Below are positions 8,234 through 16,106 of a stretch of DNA of 64,000 bases, piece after piece. The stretch is from assembly GCF_002304005.1 (NCBI RefSeq), contig NZ_MRCQ01000003.1, positions 186,001 through 250,000 on the forward strand. Reading direction: 5' to 3'. A program made the translations under genes and the position numbers. Numbering within the stretch: position 1 is the first letter of the stretch; each line of letters begins with the position of its first letter. Under the pieces are notes generated by a model, which did not search any database, had not been told where the DNA came from, and worked only from the letters and a program-made list of their open reading frames with translations. This stretch comes from Flavobacterium sp. ACN6 (GTDB lineage Bacteria > Bacteroidota > Bacteroidia > Flavobacteriales > Flavobacteriaceae).

Positions 8234-9056
8234 ATTTCAATTTATTCAAAACAGTAGAATTAATTAGCGATTTCATTTGGCTAATAGCAATTTCGTTTAA
8301 TTTTAATACCCTTTCAGCCTGTATAATTCCTTGTTGTATTAACATTGCATTTATACTTTCAAGATTTGACAATACAACTAATTGTTCAATCGATGCCGAA
8401 TCTCTAATATTACCTTTGTCATCTGGATTTTCATCACGCCATTCCTTGGCAGTTTTACCAAATAAAGCAACATTCAACAAATCTGCTTCGTCAGCATAAA
8501 TAAAATTCTTCTGTTTTATATTTATCATCAATGGAATTAGTTTTTCCTTAATTGCATCTGTATGTATAGTATAATTAATTTTTGAAATGGTCCTCTGCAA
8601 GTTCCATTCTAACTTTTTTGTTTTACTTTCCTCTTCTTTTAAGCGCTGAAATTCCTTTATAAGATAAAATTTAAACTCTGCACTTAACCAAGTGGCAAAT
8701 TCAAAAGCAATGTCTTTATGTGCAAATGTACCGCCATATCTTCCAGTTTTCGAAGTTATTCCTATTGCATTTGTTGTTTCAATCCATCTTTTAGGCGTTA
8801 ATGAAAAACTATTAGAACCTGCCATACTTTTAATTCCTTCGAATTCGATGGAATTAAAATCTGGGTTATTAAATTTTTCCCACAATCCAATAAATTCAAT
8901 TGTACTACGATTCCTCATCCAGTTTTGCAATATATAATCACTACGTTCGCTATCGCGATGTCTAGCGATATCCGTTAGAGACATAAAATCATCTTTATCG
9001 TCTTCAAATACAACTATATCTATTCCTTGAACATTTATTCTTCTATTTTTCGCCAT
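8232..9056 (-). CDS. KilA-N domain protein inserted at the lpxK 5' end
   Basis: The 274-residue product begins with an N-terminal strand pair and then a KilA-N DNA-binding domain (about residues 10-140), recognisable by FMSLTDIARHRDSERSDYILQNW, the WIETTNAIGI segment and GRYGGTFAHKDIAFEFATWL. The rest is helical, ending with a coiled-coil-like stretch rich in Leu/Ile/Asn. KilA-N proteins are typical of phages and large DNA viruses, and many bacterial genomes carry isolated copies as mobile cargo; the role of this subtype is not established. No other phage gene is nearby. The gene ends by overlapping the lpxK start and is bounded by direct repeats of that start, which indicates acquisition. 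Identity is clear; cellular role is unknown. Confidence 0.88.
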   Translation of the reverse strand: MAKNRRINVQGIDIVVFEDDKDDFMSLTDIARHRDSERSDYILQNWMRNRSTIEFIGLWEKFNNPDFNSIEFEGIKSMAGSNSFSLTPKRWIETTNAIGITSKTGRYGGTFAHKDIAFEFATWLSAEFKFYLIKEFQRLKEEESKTKKLEWNLQRTISKINYTIHTDAIKEKLIPLMINIKQKNFIYADEADLLNVALFGKTAKEWRDENPDDKGNIRDSASIEQLVVLSNLESINAMLIQQGIIQAERVLKLNEIAISQMKSLINSTVLNKLK

Positions 9057-9103
9057 TTTATTAATTTAAACTAATCTCTTTTTAATACACGTAAGAAAAA
9101 ACA

Positions 9104-9111
9104 CAAAAATA
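9104..9111 (-). promoter_or_regulatory. -7 element for the KilA-N/lpxK transcript
   Basis: TATTTTTG on the minus strand fits TAnnTTTG, 47 nt before the KilA-N ATG and inside the inserted segment. If used, lpxK is now read from a promoter that arrived with the KilA-N gene. No TTG at the usual distance. Confidence 0.4.
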
Positions 9112-9126
9112 AACAGTAGCTCTAAA

Positions 9127-9169
9127 TAAAATAGTGAAAGGAAAAAGTATTTTTCAAAGTAAGTTCATT
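9127..9169 (-). pseudogene. Decayed copy of the lpxK 5' end
   Basis: Read on the minus strand from 9168 this copy has ATG, AAC, TTA, CTT and then TGA, where intact lpxK has ATG AAC ATA CTT CGA. Beyond the nonsense codon the frame still resembles LpxK (KILFPFTIL against KILFPFAIL), and some changes are silent (TTC to TTT, CCA to CCT). It looks like the former start of lpxK, left behind when the KilA-N segment brought a replacement 5' end. Confidence 0.75.
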
Positions 9170-9202
9170 TTACGAAAGTATAATATTTTTTGTTAATTTG
9201 TC

Positions 9203-9248
9203 TTAAGTTTCAAGTTCAACAACCTGAAACTTGAAACCTGAAACTTAA
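9203..9248. repeat. Heptamer-type repeat (CYTGAAA) with inverted arm
   Basis: Three consecutive 7-bp units CCTGAAA, CTTGAAA, CCTGAAA (9223-9243), preceded by an inverted copy TTAAGTTTCAA, lie just before the Nif3 gene. The same units occur at 18645-18747 and 52598-52674. Confidence 0.7.
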
Positions 9249-9254
9249 ACACAA

Positions 9255-10349
9255 ATGAAAATATCAAACATACTTAAAGTTCTAGAAGAAATGTCGCCTC
9301 TTGCCTATGCAGAAGATTTTGACAATGTTGGACTTTTAGTCGGAGATTCTGAAACTGACTGCACCGGAGTTTTAGTCTGTCATGATGCTCTAGAAAATGT
9401 TATTGAAGAAGCTATTACCAAAAATTGTAATCTGGTAGTTTGTTTTCACCCGATATTATTTTCTGGAATTAAAAAAATTACTGGTAAAAATTATGTTGAG
9501 CGCGCCATTCTAAAAGCAATAAAAAATGATATTGGTATTTATGCCGTTCATACCGCGCTTGATAATCATTCACAAGGTGTAAATAAAATTTTCTGCGATG
9601 CAATAGGATTAACGAATACTAAAATATTAATTCCTAAAAATAATTTCATACAAAAATTAATTACTTATACCGTTCTAGATAATGCTGATAAAGTCCGGAA
9701 TGCTTTATTTGAAGCCGGTGCGGGCAAAATTGGCAATTATGACAACTGCAGTTTTAATTCACAGGGCTTTTTTACTTTCGAAGGAAATGAAGACAGCAAT
9801 CCTGTAATTGGCGAAAAAGGAAAACTGCATACTGGAGAAGAAATTAAAATTGAAGTCGTTTTTGAAAAACATCTCCAATCACGAATTTTAAAAGCGCTTT
9901 TTACCAATCATATTTATGAAGAAGTGGCTTATGAAATTTATGATCTGCAAAATTCTCATCAAAATATTGGTCTGGGAATGATTGGTGAATTTGAAACCGA
10001 AATGGATGAAAAGAGTTTTCTTCATTTGGTTAAAGAAAAAATGATTGCCGACGGAATTCGTCATTCTGCATTTTTAGGAAAAGAAATTAAAAAAGTTGCA
10101 GTACTTGGAGGTTCTGGAAGTTTTGCAATAAAAAATGCAATTCAGGCTGGAGCCGATGCTTTTTTGACCGCAGATTTGAAGTATCATCAGTTTTATGAGG
10201 CTGAAAACAAGTTACTTTTGGCCGATATTGGTCATTTTGAGAGCGAACGCTATACAAAAAACTATATTGTTGATTATCTTCGAAAAAAAATTCTTAATTT
10301 TGCGATCATTTTATCGGAAGAAAATACAAATCCAGTTAAGTACTTATAG
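9255..10349 (+). CDS. Nif3-like dinuclear metal-centre protein
   Basis: A 364-residue member of the NIF3/YqfO/YbgI family, which forms toroidal hexamers with a two-metal site. The N-terminal PLAYAEDFDNVGLLVGD motif is classic. Metal ligands are visible in VVCFHPILF (near residue 65), in AVHTALDN (near 98-104) and in the C-terminal DIGHFESERY. The middle 130 or so residues are the inserted ferredoxin-like domain of the long YqfO type. The biochemical role is unsettled; GTP cyclohydrolase I type 2 annotation is common but weakly supported. The next gene begins 3 nt after its stop, and that pairing is common in Bacteroidota, which suggests a shared role. Confidence 0.93.
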   Translation: MKISNILKVLEEMSPLAYAEDFDNVGLLVGDSETDCTGVLVCHDALENVIEEAITKNCNLVVCFHPILFSGIKKITGKNYVERAILKAIKNDIGIYAVHTALDNHSQGVNKIFCDAIGLTNTKILIPKNNFIQKLITYTVLDNADKVRNALFEAGAGKIGNYDNCSFNSQGFFTFEGNEDSNPVIGEKGKLHTGEEIKIEVVFEKHLQSRILKALFTNHIYEEVAYEIYDLQNSHQNIGLGMIGEFETEMDEKSFLHLVKEKMIADGIRHSAFLGKEIKKVAVLGGSGSFAIKNAIQAGADAFLTADLKYHQFYEAENKLLLADIGHFESERYTKNYIVDYLRKKILNFAIILSEENTNPVKYL

Positions 10350-10352
10350 AAT

Positions 10353-11132
10353 ATGACGAATACGAAAGAATTAAGTGTTGAGGACAAGTTAAGAGCAATA
10401 TATGATTTACAGCTTATTGACTCTAGAATTGACGAAATCAGAAACGTTAGAGGTGAGCTTCCTTTAGAAGTTGAAGATTTAGAAGATGAAGTTGCAGGTT
10501 TGAGCACTCGTTCAGAGAAACTGAAAAGTGAACTTGAAGTGATTGAGGAGCAAATCAAAGCGAAGAAAAACGCTATTGATGAGCATAAAGAGGTTATCAA
10601 AAAATACACAAAACAACAGGAATCTGTACGTAATAACAGAGAATTTAATTCTTTGACAAAAGAGGTTGAATTTCAAGAATTAGAAATTCAATTGGCTGAA
10701 AAGCAAATTAAAGAAATGAAAGCTTCTATTGAGCACAAAAAAGAAGTTATTTCTAATTTAAAAGAAAAACTTGATGCTAAAAGTTCTCACTTAAAGCATA
10801 AAAAATCTGAATTGGATGCAATTATGTCTGAAACTCAGAAAGAAGAAATTTTCTTGACTGAGAAATCTGCTGAGTTTTCTGGACAAATCGAAGACAGATT
10901 ATTAGCTGCTTACAATAGAATCAGAAGCAGTGTTCGTAATGGTTTGGCTGTAGTTTCTATCGAAAGAGGAGCTTCTGCTGGATCTTTCTTTACAATTCCA
11001 CCACAAACTCAGGTAGAGATTGCTTCAAGAAAGAAAATCATCACAGATGAGCACTCTGGAAGAATTTTAGTTGACAGCGCTTTGGCTGAAGAAGAAAAAG
11101 AAAAGATGGAACAATTGTTCTCAAAATTCTAA
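10353..11132 (+). CDS. Coiled-coil protein with a degenerate C4 zinc-ribbon domain
   Basis: Residues 1 to about 185 form a long helical coiled coil rich in Glu/Lys, and the last 60 or so residues align with the C4-type zinc ribbon found in this family, including the conserved IPPQ segment. The four zinc-binding Cys are absent: where the family has CxxC the sequence reads RGASAGSFFTIPPQ, and the second pair is replaced by TDEHSGRILV. The fold is probably kept without metal. Such proteins are thought to act with nucleic acids or ribosome-linked factors, but the role is not established. It is probably translated from the same transcript as the Nif3 gene 3 nt upstream, and is followed by a strong terminator. 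Confidence 0.87.
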   Translation: MTNTKELSVEDKLRAIYDLQLIDSRIDEIRNVRGELPLEVEDLEDEVAGLSTRSEKLKSELEVIEEQIKAKKNAIDEHKEVIKKYTKQQESVRNNREFNSLTKEVEFQELEIQLAEKQIKEMKASIEHKKEVISNLKEKLDAKSSHLKHKKSELDAIMSETQKEEIFLTEKSAEFSGQIEDRLLAAYNRIRSSVRNGLAVVSIERGASAGSFFTIPPQTQVEIASRKKIITDEHSGRILVDSALAEEEKEKMEQLFSKF

Positions 11133-11139
11133 ATAAACG

Positions 11140-11158
11140 GTCCCGATTTAATCGGGAC
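11140..11158 (+). terminator. Intrinsic terminator after the Nif3 operon
   Basis: Perfect 8-bp stem GTCCCGAT / ATCGGGAC with a TTA loop and a run of nine or more T. Confidence 0.9.
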
Positions 11159-11174
11159 TTTTTTTTTGTAATTA

Positions 11175-11267
11175 TTTTGCCGCGAATTATACAAATTCTC
11201 ACTAATTTTTAATTTGTTTCTAAATGGAATAAAAATTCGTGGTAAATTTGTGTAATTCGTGGCAAAA
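11175..11267. repeat. Long inverted repeat, 23-bp arms
   Basis: Arms 11175-11197 and 11245-11267 match at 21 of 23 positions (core TTTTGCCACGAATTA), separated by 47 bp. The core TTTTGCCACGAA returns in the triplicated unit at 20.2-20.9 kb, so this is a dispersed family. Confidence 0.75.
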
Positions 11268-11320
11268 CTTTTTAGAGCACCTCGCGAATATTCTTTTACC
11301 AATAAAATAAAATTTAAGTT

Positions 11321-12181
11321 TTGAAAATTAAAAGAGGAATTCGTTTTATTACGTTAAAATCGGTTGGATCTTATATTAACTTTTTGAGTTATGTTCGTCC
11401 GCAAAGAGCTACTGAACTTTCTTATGCTCTTTTTAGCCAGCCGCGAATTGGCAGGTTCAAAAAAGAAACTCTTCCAAAAGTACTCCAAAATACAGAAACA
11501 GAGATTTTTCATCACAACGAACATCATTTTCAAACTTATATCTGGAAAGGAAACGAAACTAAAATTTTATTAGTTCACGGTTGGGAAAGTAATGCTTCGC
11601 GCTGGAAAAAAACGTTACCTCATCTGCAAAAGTCAGGAAGTACAATTATTGCTATTGATGCGCCCGCTCACGGCCAAAGCAGTGGTAAAGAATTTAATGT
11701 ACCGCTTTATGCCGAATTCATTAATAAAGCTGTAGAAAAATATCAGCCTACTATTATTATCGGACATTCTATTGGAGGCGCAGCCTGTGTTTATCATCAG
11801 TATTTATTCCCTAATACGAGTATCAAAAAAATGGTAATTCTTGGTGCACCATCTGATTTAAAAACTTTAATTGACAATTATATTTCGATGCTGAGTTTGA
11901 ATACTAAAATGTTAAGCCTTTTAGAAAGCAAATTCATAAATCGTTTCAACTTTAAGCTGGAAGATTTTTCGGGACAAAAATTTGCAACTCAATTCAATAT
12001 TCCAGGTTTTATTGCACATGATACTACGGATAAAATTGTTGCTTTTGAAGAAGGAAAAAAAATTGCAAGCGGTTGGAAAAACAGCCAATTTATCGAAACC
12101 AGCGGTTTAGGCCACGGAATGCATGATGATGAATTGTATCAAAAAGTGATTGAGTTTCTTTTTTCCGGAGATACAAAATAA
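11321..12181 (+). CDS. Alpha/beta hydrolase, TTG start
   Basis: A 286-residue alpha/beta-hydrolase fold protein. The oxyanion region is LLVHGWESNASRW (near residue 85), the nucleophile Ser lies in GHSIGGAACVY (near 149), the acid Asp in HDTTDKIV, and the catalytic His in SGLGHGMHDD. No signal peptide is evident. The substrate cannot be told; relatives are esterases or lipases. The start is TTG at 11321: an in-frame TAA lies two codons before it and the first internal ATG is far inside the fold. The ABM-domain gene follows after 66 bp, possibly in the same transcript. Confidence 0.85.
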   Translation: MKIKRGIRFITLKSVGSYINFLSYVRPQRATELSYALFSQPRIGRFKKETLPKVLQNTETEIFHHNEHHFQTYIWKGNETKILLVHGWESNASRWKKTLPHLQKSGSTIIAIDAPAHGQSSGKEFNVPLYAEFINKAVEKYQPTIIIGHSIGGAACVYHQYLFPNTSIKKMVILGAPSDLKTLIDNYISMLSLNTKMLSLLESKFINRFNFKLEDFSGQKFATQFNIPGFIAHDTTDKIVAFEEGKKIASGWKNSQFIETSGLGHGMHDDELYQKVIEFLFSGDTK

Positions 12182-12204
12182 CAAAGACTCAAAAGAACAA
12201 AGGT

Positions 12205-12247
12205 TTTCCATAAATCTAAAATCTGAATTCTAAAATCTAAAATTAAA
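12205..12247. repeat. Short patch of AATCTAAA-type heptamers
   Basis: The sequence AATCTAAAATCT and variants with 7-bp period fill the gap before the monooxygenase gene. The same unit recurs more extensively at 12691-12775. Confidence 0.6.
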
Positions 12248-12592
12248 ATGGTTGCTGTAATTTTTGAAGTTATTCCAAACGAAGGAAAAAAAGAAGAATA
12301 TCTGGATATTGCCGCTAGTCTTCGTCCTGAATTAGATCATATTGAAGGATTTATTTCTATAGAACGTTTTCAAAGTCTGAATGATCCTGAAAAAGTTTTG
12401 TCTTTATCATTTTGGAAAGATGAAGAAAGCATTCAACAATGGAGAAATCTTGAAATGCATCGTCATGCGCAATCAAAAGGAAGAAATGGAATTTTTAAAG
12501 ATTATCATTTGAGAATTGCAACAGTAGTTCGTGATTACGGAATGTTTGAAAGAAAAGAAACTCCTTCTGACAGCTCTAGTTTTCATTCTTGA
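12248..12592 (+). CDS. Antibiotic biosynthesis monooxygenase (ABM) domain protein
   Basis: A 114-residue dimeric alpha/beta ferredoxin-like protein. It begins MVAVIFEVIPNEGKKEEYLDIA and has the family strands GFISIERFQS and VLSLSFWKDEESIQQWRN, followed by the HRHAQSKGR helix. Relatives act as cofactor-free quinol monooxygenases or haem-binding proteins; the particular activity cannot be told. It follows the alpha/beta hydrolase gene on the same strand. Confidence 0.88.
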   Translation: MVAVIFEVIPNEGKKEEYLDIAASLRPELDHIEGFISIERFQSLNDPEKVLSLSFWKDEESIQQWRNLEMHRHAQSKGRNGIFKDYHLRIATVVRDYGMFERKETPSDSSSFHS

Positions 12593-12690
12593 AAGGTTCA
12601 AAGGTGCAGAGGATCAAAGTGACAAAGGTTTTATTTTGAGGTTATTTTACAATTTTTTGTCAATTCGGAGGAATGACAAGATTGCAGAAA

Positions 12691-12775
12691 AATCTAAAAT
12701 CTAAAATCTAATTTAAAATCTAAAATCTAAAAATTCCAAGAAGTCTAAAATCTAAAATTCTAAGAAGTCTAAACT
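12691..12775. repeat. Heptanucleotide repeat tract (ATCTAAA)
   Basis: A patch of about ten ATCTAAA units, interrupted by TCCAAGAAGTCTAAA variants, fills the gap upstream of rluF. It has 7-bp periodicity but a different sequence from the CYTGAAA family. Confidence 0.7.
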
Positions 12776-12781
12776 TTTGCC

Positions 12782-12789
12782 TACTTTTG
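12782..12789 (+). promoter_or_regulatory. -7 element abutting the rluF start codon
   Basis: TACTTTTG ends only 4 nt before the rluF ATG. With initiation a few bases downstream of the box, the transcript would start at or next to the A of ATG, giving a leaderless or nearly leaderless mRNA. Confidence 0.5.
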
Positions 12790-12793
12790 CAGT

Positions 12794-13678
12794 ATGGAAG
12801 AGAATTTAAAACGTCTGAATAAATTTATTGGTGAAACAGGTTACTGTTCTCGTCGTGAAGCCGATAAATTAATCGAAGAAGGACGCGTAACAATAAATGG
12901 TGCTGTGCCAGAAATGGGAACGAAAGTTTCTCCAAATGACGAAGTACGAATTGACGGAAAACTAATTGTCGAAAAACATGAAAAGCTGGTTTACTTGGCG
13001 TTTAACAAACCTGTCGGAATTGAATGTACAACCAATCTTGACGTTAAAAACAATATTGTAGACTATATTAATTATCCGAAACGTATTTTCCCAATCGGGA
13101 GATTAGACAAAGCCAGTGAAGGATTAATTTTCATGACTAATGACGGCGATATTGTAAACAAGATTCTTCGCGCCAGAAACAATCACGAAAAAGAATATAC
13201 CGTTACAGTTGACAGACCAATTACAGATCGTTTTATTGAGCGTATGGGAAATGGGGTTCCGATTTTGGACACTGTTACCAAAAAATGTAAAGTAGAACAA
13301 ATTAGCAAGTATACTTTTAAAATCATTTTAACGCAGGGATTAAACCGCCAAATTAGAAGAATGACCGAATATTTAGGTTATGAAGTTACGGCGCTTAAAC
13401 GTATCCGAATTATCAATATTTCGCTTGATGTTCCTGTCGGACGTTTTCGCGATTTGACTGATGAGGAAATTACAGAATTAAATCTGTTAATTGAGCCTTC
13501 GAGTAAAACGGAAGAAGCAAGTTTTCCTAAAGTTGAAAATCGTAATCAAAGTTCAAACCAAAGCTCGAGCCAAAGTTCTAATCGAAGCTCGAATCAAAGC
13601 TCCGGCCAAAGTTCGAATAGAAGAACAACATTTATTTCTAAACACGATCCCCGATTTAAAAAAAGAGGAGATAATTAA
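12794..13678 (+). CDS. rluF: 23S rRNA pseudouridine synthase RluF
   Basis: An N-terminal S4 RNA-binding domain (residues 1-60, [19 protein letters not shown]) precedes the RsuA-type catalytic domain with the Asp in [12 protein letters not shown] (near residue 109). RluF hallmarks include [30 protein letters not shown] and [22 protein letters not shown]. coli RluF makes pseudouridine 2604 in 23S rRNA. The last 50 or so residues are an added low-complexity tail of Ser/Asn/Gln ([12 protein letters not shown]), encoded by six 12-bp repeats. The ATG at 12794 gives the right S4 N-terminus. Confidence 0.95.
   Translation: MEENLKRLNKFIGETGYCSRREADKLIEEGRVTINGAVPEMGTKVSPNDEVRIDGKLIVEKHEKLVYLAFNKPVGIECTTNLDVKNNIVDYINYPKRIFPIGRLDKASEGLIFMTNDGDIVNKILRARNNHEKEYTVTVDRPITDRFIERMGNGVPILDTVTKKCKVEQISKYTFKIILTQGLNRQIRRMTEYLGYEVTALKRIRIINISLDVPVGRFRDLTDEEITELNLLIEPSSKTEEASFPKVENRNQSSNQSSSQSSNRSSNQSSGQSSNRRTTFISKHDPRFKKRGDN
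13544..13615 (+). repeat. 12-bp minisatellite inside rluF
   Basis: Six tandem 12-bp units of the type AATCAAAGTTCA encode [12 protein letters not shown] repeats. In-frame repeats of this kind can vary in copy number between strains. Confidence 0.75.
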
Positions 13679-13684
13679 ATAGCA

Positions 13685-13710
13685 AAACCATCAGCTCTCA
13701 CTGATGGTTT
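13685..13710. terminator. Bidirectional intrinsic terminator
   Basis: Perfect 10-bp stem AAACCATCAG / CTGATGGTTT, 6-nt loop, with A and T tracts, between convergent rluF and the DUF4153-like gene. Confidence 0.85.
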
Positions 13711-13714
13711 TTTA

Positions 13715-15106
13715 TTATTTATTCTTTTCATTCAAAAATTCATAATACAAAGCTTTCGATAAAAATCCTTCTTTCTGATAATTCAAAATCATTTCTTCTC
13801 TACTGCTTTCATCATGGCCTCCATTTAAATTATTTTTTAAAAAGTATTCGCGTCGGACATCATCATTAAAGTTCAGTCCGCTTAAAAATTTTGGTTCGGT
13901 ACATTTGTTTACAGCAATATTGTAGTTTGTAATCAGATTTCCCCAGTTTACAAAACTGCATAATAATAATGTTCCATAAAAATACCAAATCATATTGTTT
14001 ACCAAGTAAGCATTTGTTTTTTGCTTTTTAATTTTTAAAAAAACATAGACTAAACCTATAATAGACAAAATCAAAAAGGCATAAACACCCAATCTTTTAT
14101 ACGTTAAACCAAAAACCGAAATGTATTCTGAGTTTTTAATTATAGTACTTAAAATCAAAAAGCCATTTAAAACAATCCAAATTTTAGCAAGTTTTTTTAG
14201 GGAGGCTGCTTTTTCATCAAAATTAAATCCGCCTTTAAAATAGAACATGATTAATCCTACTGCCATCAGGATCGAAAAAATTACAGAGTTTACTCGTTCG
14301 TGTGTATCTGCGCTTAAATTTGTTTTCTCTACTACTTCAAAAAACTGCTCGTAATTATAAGTTCCTATAAAAACCAAAAGCATAATATTTAATAAAACCA
14401 ATGTGATTTCGCCACTTTTTCTTTCGAAATCAAGATCTAAAAATGAAAATGTATTTTGGTTTTTTACTTCAGAAACATTCACAAAATCATTATTAAGTTT
14501 TGAATTGTATTGGTAACAAACGTCTGGAACCCAATAATTCCAGAAACTAAAGGAAATATAAAATCCCAAAACACAAACCAATATTAATTGTGGCAGATTA
14601 AGATCTAAAGTATAATCTGTAAACAATGAAGAAAAATGATCGCTTCCGAAAGAATAAACGATAAAGAACAATCCTAGAAAGATAACTGGTATGATGACAA
14701 AAGCAACAAGCTTCTTTGCAAAATCATTATGAATTTTTCGTTCTGGAAGCCATTGATGAAAAATAAATATACGTCCTAAAGAGGTGATTCCGTTTAAGAA
14801 TATCAGTGGAAAAATCTGTATTGTCTTGAGTTCTTCGTCTTGGGTTTTAAATTGTAAAAACAAAATTGAAAGCGCTAAAGCAAAAAATGATGCCGCATCT
14901 CCGTACCAAGCAAATGCCAAACAAGACAGAATAGAAGTCATTACTAAAACCAAATGAGATCTGTCTACAAGCTTCTCCTGAAAGAAGTAACTAATTAATA
15001 GAGTGAGTACTACTCCAAAAATAGAAAGATTAATACCAACAGATTCGTTGTAAAAAAGCAGTATAAAAACCGCTGTACAGGCTACGATAATTTGATGTTT
15101 TTTCAT
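13715..15106 (-). CDS. Polytopic membrane protein, DUF4153/DUF4173-like
   Basis: A 463-residue integral membrane protein with about 11-12 hydrophobic segments. The C-terminal third contains SVFGLTYKRLGVYAFLILS, which matches the pattern of the DUF4153/DUF4173 group, whose function is unknown. A soluble loop of about 30 polar residues follows the fifth or sixth span, and the last 60 residues are soluble. It is the third gene of a minus-strand unit: membrane protein (16102), winged-helix regulator (15478), this gene. A palindrome in the 81-bp gap before it matches the one upstream of the first gene, so this gene may be separately controlled by the same regulator. Confidence 0.75.
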   Translation of the reverse strand: MKKHQIIVACTAVFILLFYNESVGINLSIFGVVLTLLISYFFQEKLVDRSHLVLVMTSILSCLAFAWYGDAASFFALALSILFLQFKTQDEELKTIQIFPLIFLNGITSLGRIFIFHQWLPERKIHNDFAKKLVAFVIIPVIFLGLFFIVYSFGSDHFSSLFTDYTLDLNLPQLILVCVLGFYISFSFWNYWVPDVCYQYNSKLNNDFVNVSEVKNQNTFSFLDLDFERKSGEITLVLLNIMLLVFIGTYNYEQFFEVVEKTNLSADTHERVNSVIFSILMAVGLIMFYFKGGFNFDEKAASLKKLAKIWIVLNGFLILSTIIKNSEYISVFGLTYKRLGVYAFLILSIIGLVYVFLKIKKQKTNAYLVNNMIWYFYGTLLLCSFVNWGNLITNYNIAVNKCTEPKFLSGLNFNDDVRREYFLKNNLNGGHDESSREEMILNYQKEGFLSKALYYEFLNEKNK

Positions 15107-15141
15107 TTTAATAGATTTTAATTTTAGTTAATTTATTTTTA

Positions 15142-15164
15142 AAAGTACTTTGTAATTCAAAGTT
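15142..15164. promoter_or_regulatory. Candidate operator 2 (ACTTTG-N5-CAAAGT palindrome)
   Basis: ACTTTG TAATT CAAAGT at 15147-15163, preceded by AAAGT, lies about 40 nt upstream of the DUF4153-like start codon. It is nearly identical to the site at 16107-16129. Confidence 0.6.
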
Positions 15165-15187
15165 TTCGGATAAAAAAATAGAGTTAG

Positions 15188-15478
15188 TTAGGATTTCATT
15201 AATTTTTCCAAATAGGATAAGTGTTCTTTAAAAGCAGCACGCCCTAAATCGGTAACCTGATATGATGTTCTAGGTTTTTTACCCACAAATTCTTTCTTTA
15301 CTTCGATATAACCCGCTTTTTCAAGTGCAGATGAGTGACTTGCTAAATTACCATCGGTGATATTTAAAAGTGTTTTCATTTCGGTAAAATCTACCCAATC
15401 ATTGACCAGCAGAATAGACATAATACCTAATCTGACACGACTTTCAAAATCTTTATTTAGTTTATCAATGATTCCCAT
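15188..15478 (-). CDS. Winged-helix transcriptional regulator (HTH_34-like)
   Basis: A 96-residue protein consisting of one winged-helix domain: helix 1 (DKLNKDFESRVRLGIMSILL), recognition region (FTEMKTLLNITDGNLASHSSALEKAGYIEVKKE) and wing (GKKPRTSYQVTDLGRAAFKEHL). It resembles the small ArsR/MarR-like regulators that in Bacteroidota are encoded next to membrane proteins. No metal-binding Cys or ligand domain is seen. It is encoded 9 nt after the upstream membrane-protein gene. Two copies of a 17-bp palindrome, one upstream of the unit and one just downstream of this gene, are natural candidates for its binding sites. Confidence 0.88.
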   Translation of the reverse strand: MGIIDKLNKDFESRVRLGIMSILLVNDWVDFTEMKTLLNITDGNLASHSSALEKAGYIEVKKEFVGKKPRTSYQVTDLGRAAFKEHLSYLEKLMKS

Positions 15479-15487
15479 CTGGCTGGT

Positions 15488-16102
15488 TTATTTGTATTTT
15501 TTGAACATGATTAATCCGTACAAAATATGTAAAATTCCAAAACCTAAAATCCAAAACAATAATCCATATCCAATAAAAAACAAAGAAATTAAGCCTAAAC
15601 AAAGTTCGCAGAAACCTAAATATTTCACGTCTGAAAAAGTATATTTTTCTGCATTAATAAGCGCCAAACCGTAAAATAGTAAAGTAGACGGTGCAACTAA
15701 ACCAAAGTATCCGTGGTATATTAATGCTAAACAAAATACACCTCCAACAAAAAGCGGAACTGCTAAATTGAATAACATTTTTTTTGTTGCCGAAGTCCAT
15801 ATTGGTAAATTGTACTTTCGGCTTTTTCTGATGGTGAAAAAGATTCCAAAAACAAATGCGCAAGCTAAAATTAGAACTCCGATCCAAAATAATTCTGAAA
15901 CTAAATTGGCTGAATACATTCTGTGCTCGTCCGTAAAATAATCTAGTCCGTTTGCTTTAAATAACTGATAAACGTACATACCACCAATCAACGCAGATAA
16001 GCCTGCAAAAACGCCTGATAGTCCGCTTAAAGATATAAATCTGGAAGAACGCTCCATCATGGAACGAATATGTGCTAAATCTTCTTGGTGCTGTTGATTC
16101 AT
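15488..16102 (-). CDS. Small polytopic membrane protein paired with winged-helix regulator
   Basis: A 204-residue protein with a soluble N-terminal helix (about 20 residues, MNQQHQEDLAHIRSMMERSS) and about six hydrophobic segments. I cannot place it in a named family. It is the promoter-proximal gene of the unit, 9 nt before the regulator gene. The arrangement resembles regulator/membrane-sensor pairs, but this is inferred from context. A palindrome overlapping the predicted -7 element begins about 10 nt before the ATG. Confidence 0.7.
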   Translation of the reverse strand: MNQQHQEDLAHIRSMMERSSRFISLSGLSGVFAGLSALIGGMYVYQLFKANGLDYFTDEHRMYSANLVSELFWIGVLILACAFVFGIFFTIRKSRKYNLPIWTSATKKMLFNLAVPLFVGGVFCLALIYHGYFGLVAPSTLLFYGLALINAEKYTFSDVKYLGFCELCLGLISLFFIGYGLLFWILGFGILHILYGLIMFKKYK

Positions 16103-16106
16103 AATT

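Noticed and set aside
8232..9056. Remnant prophage around the KilA-N gene
   Set aside because: No integrase, capsid, tail or other phage genes flank it; both neighbours are housekeeping genes.
13491..13682. 63-residue ORF overlapping the rluF repeat tail
   Set aside because: It arises because the 12-bp repeats keep all frames open; no family features or independent start signals.
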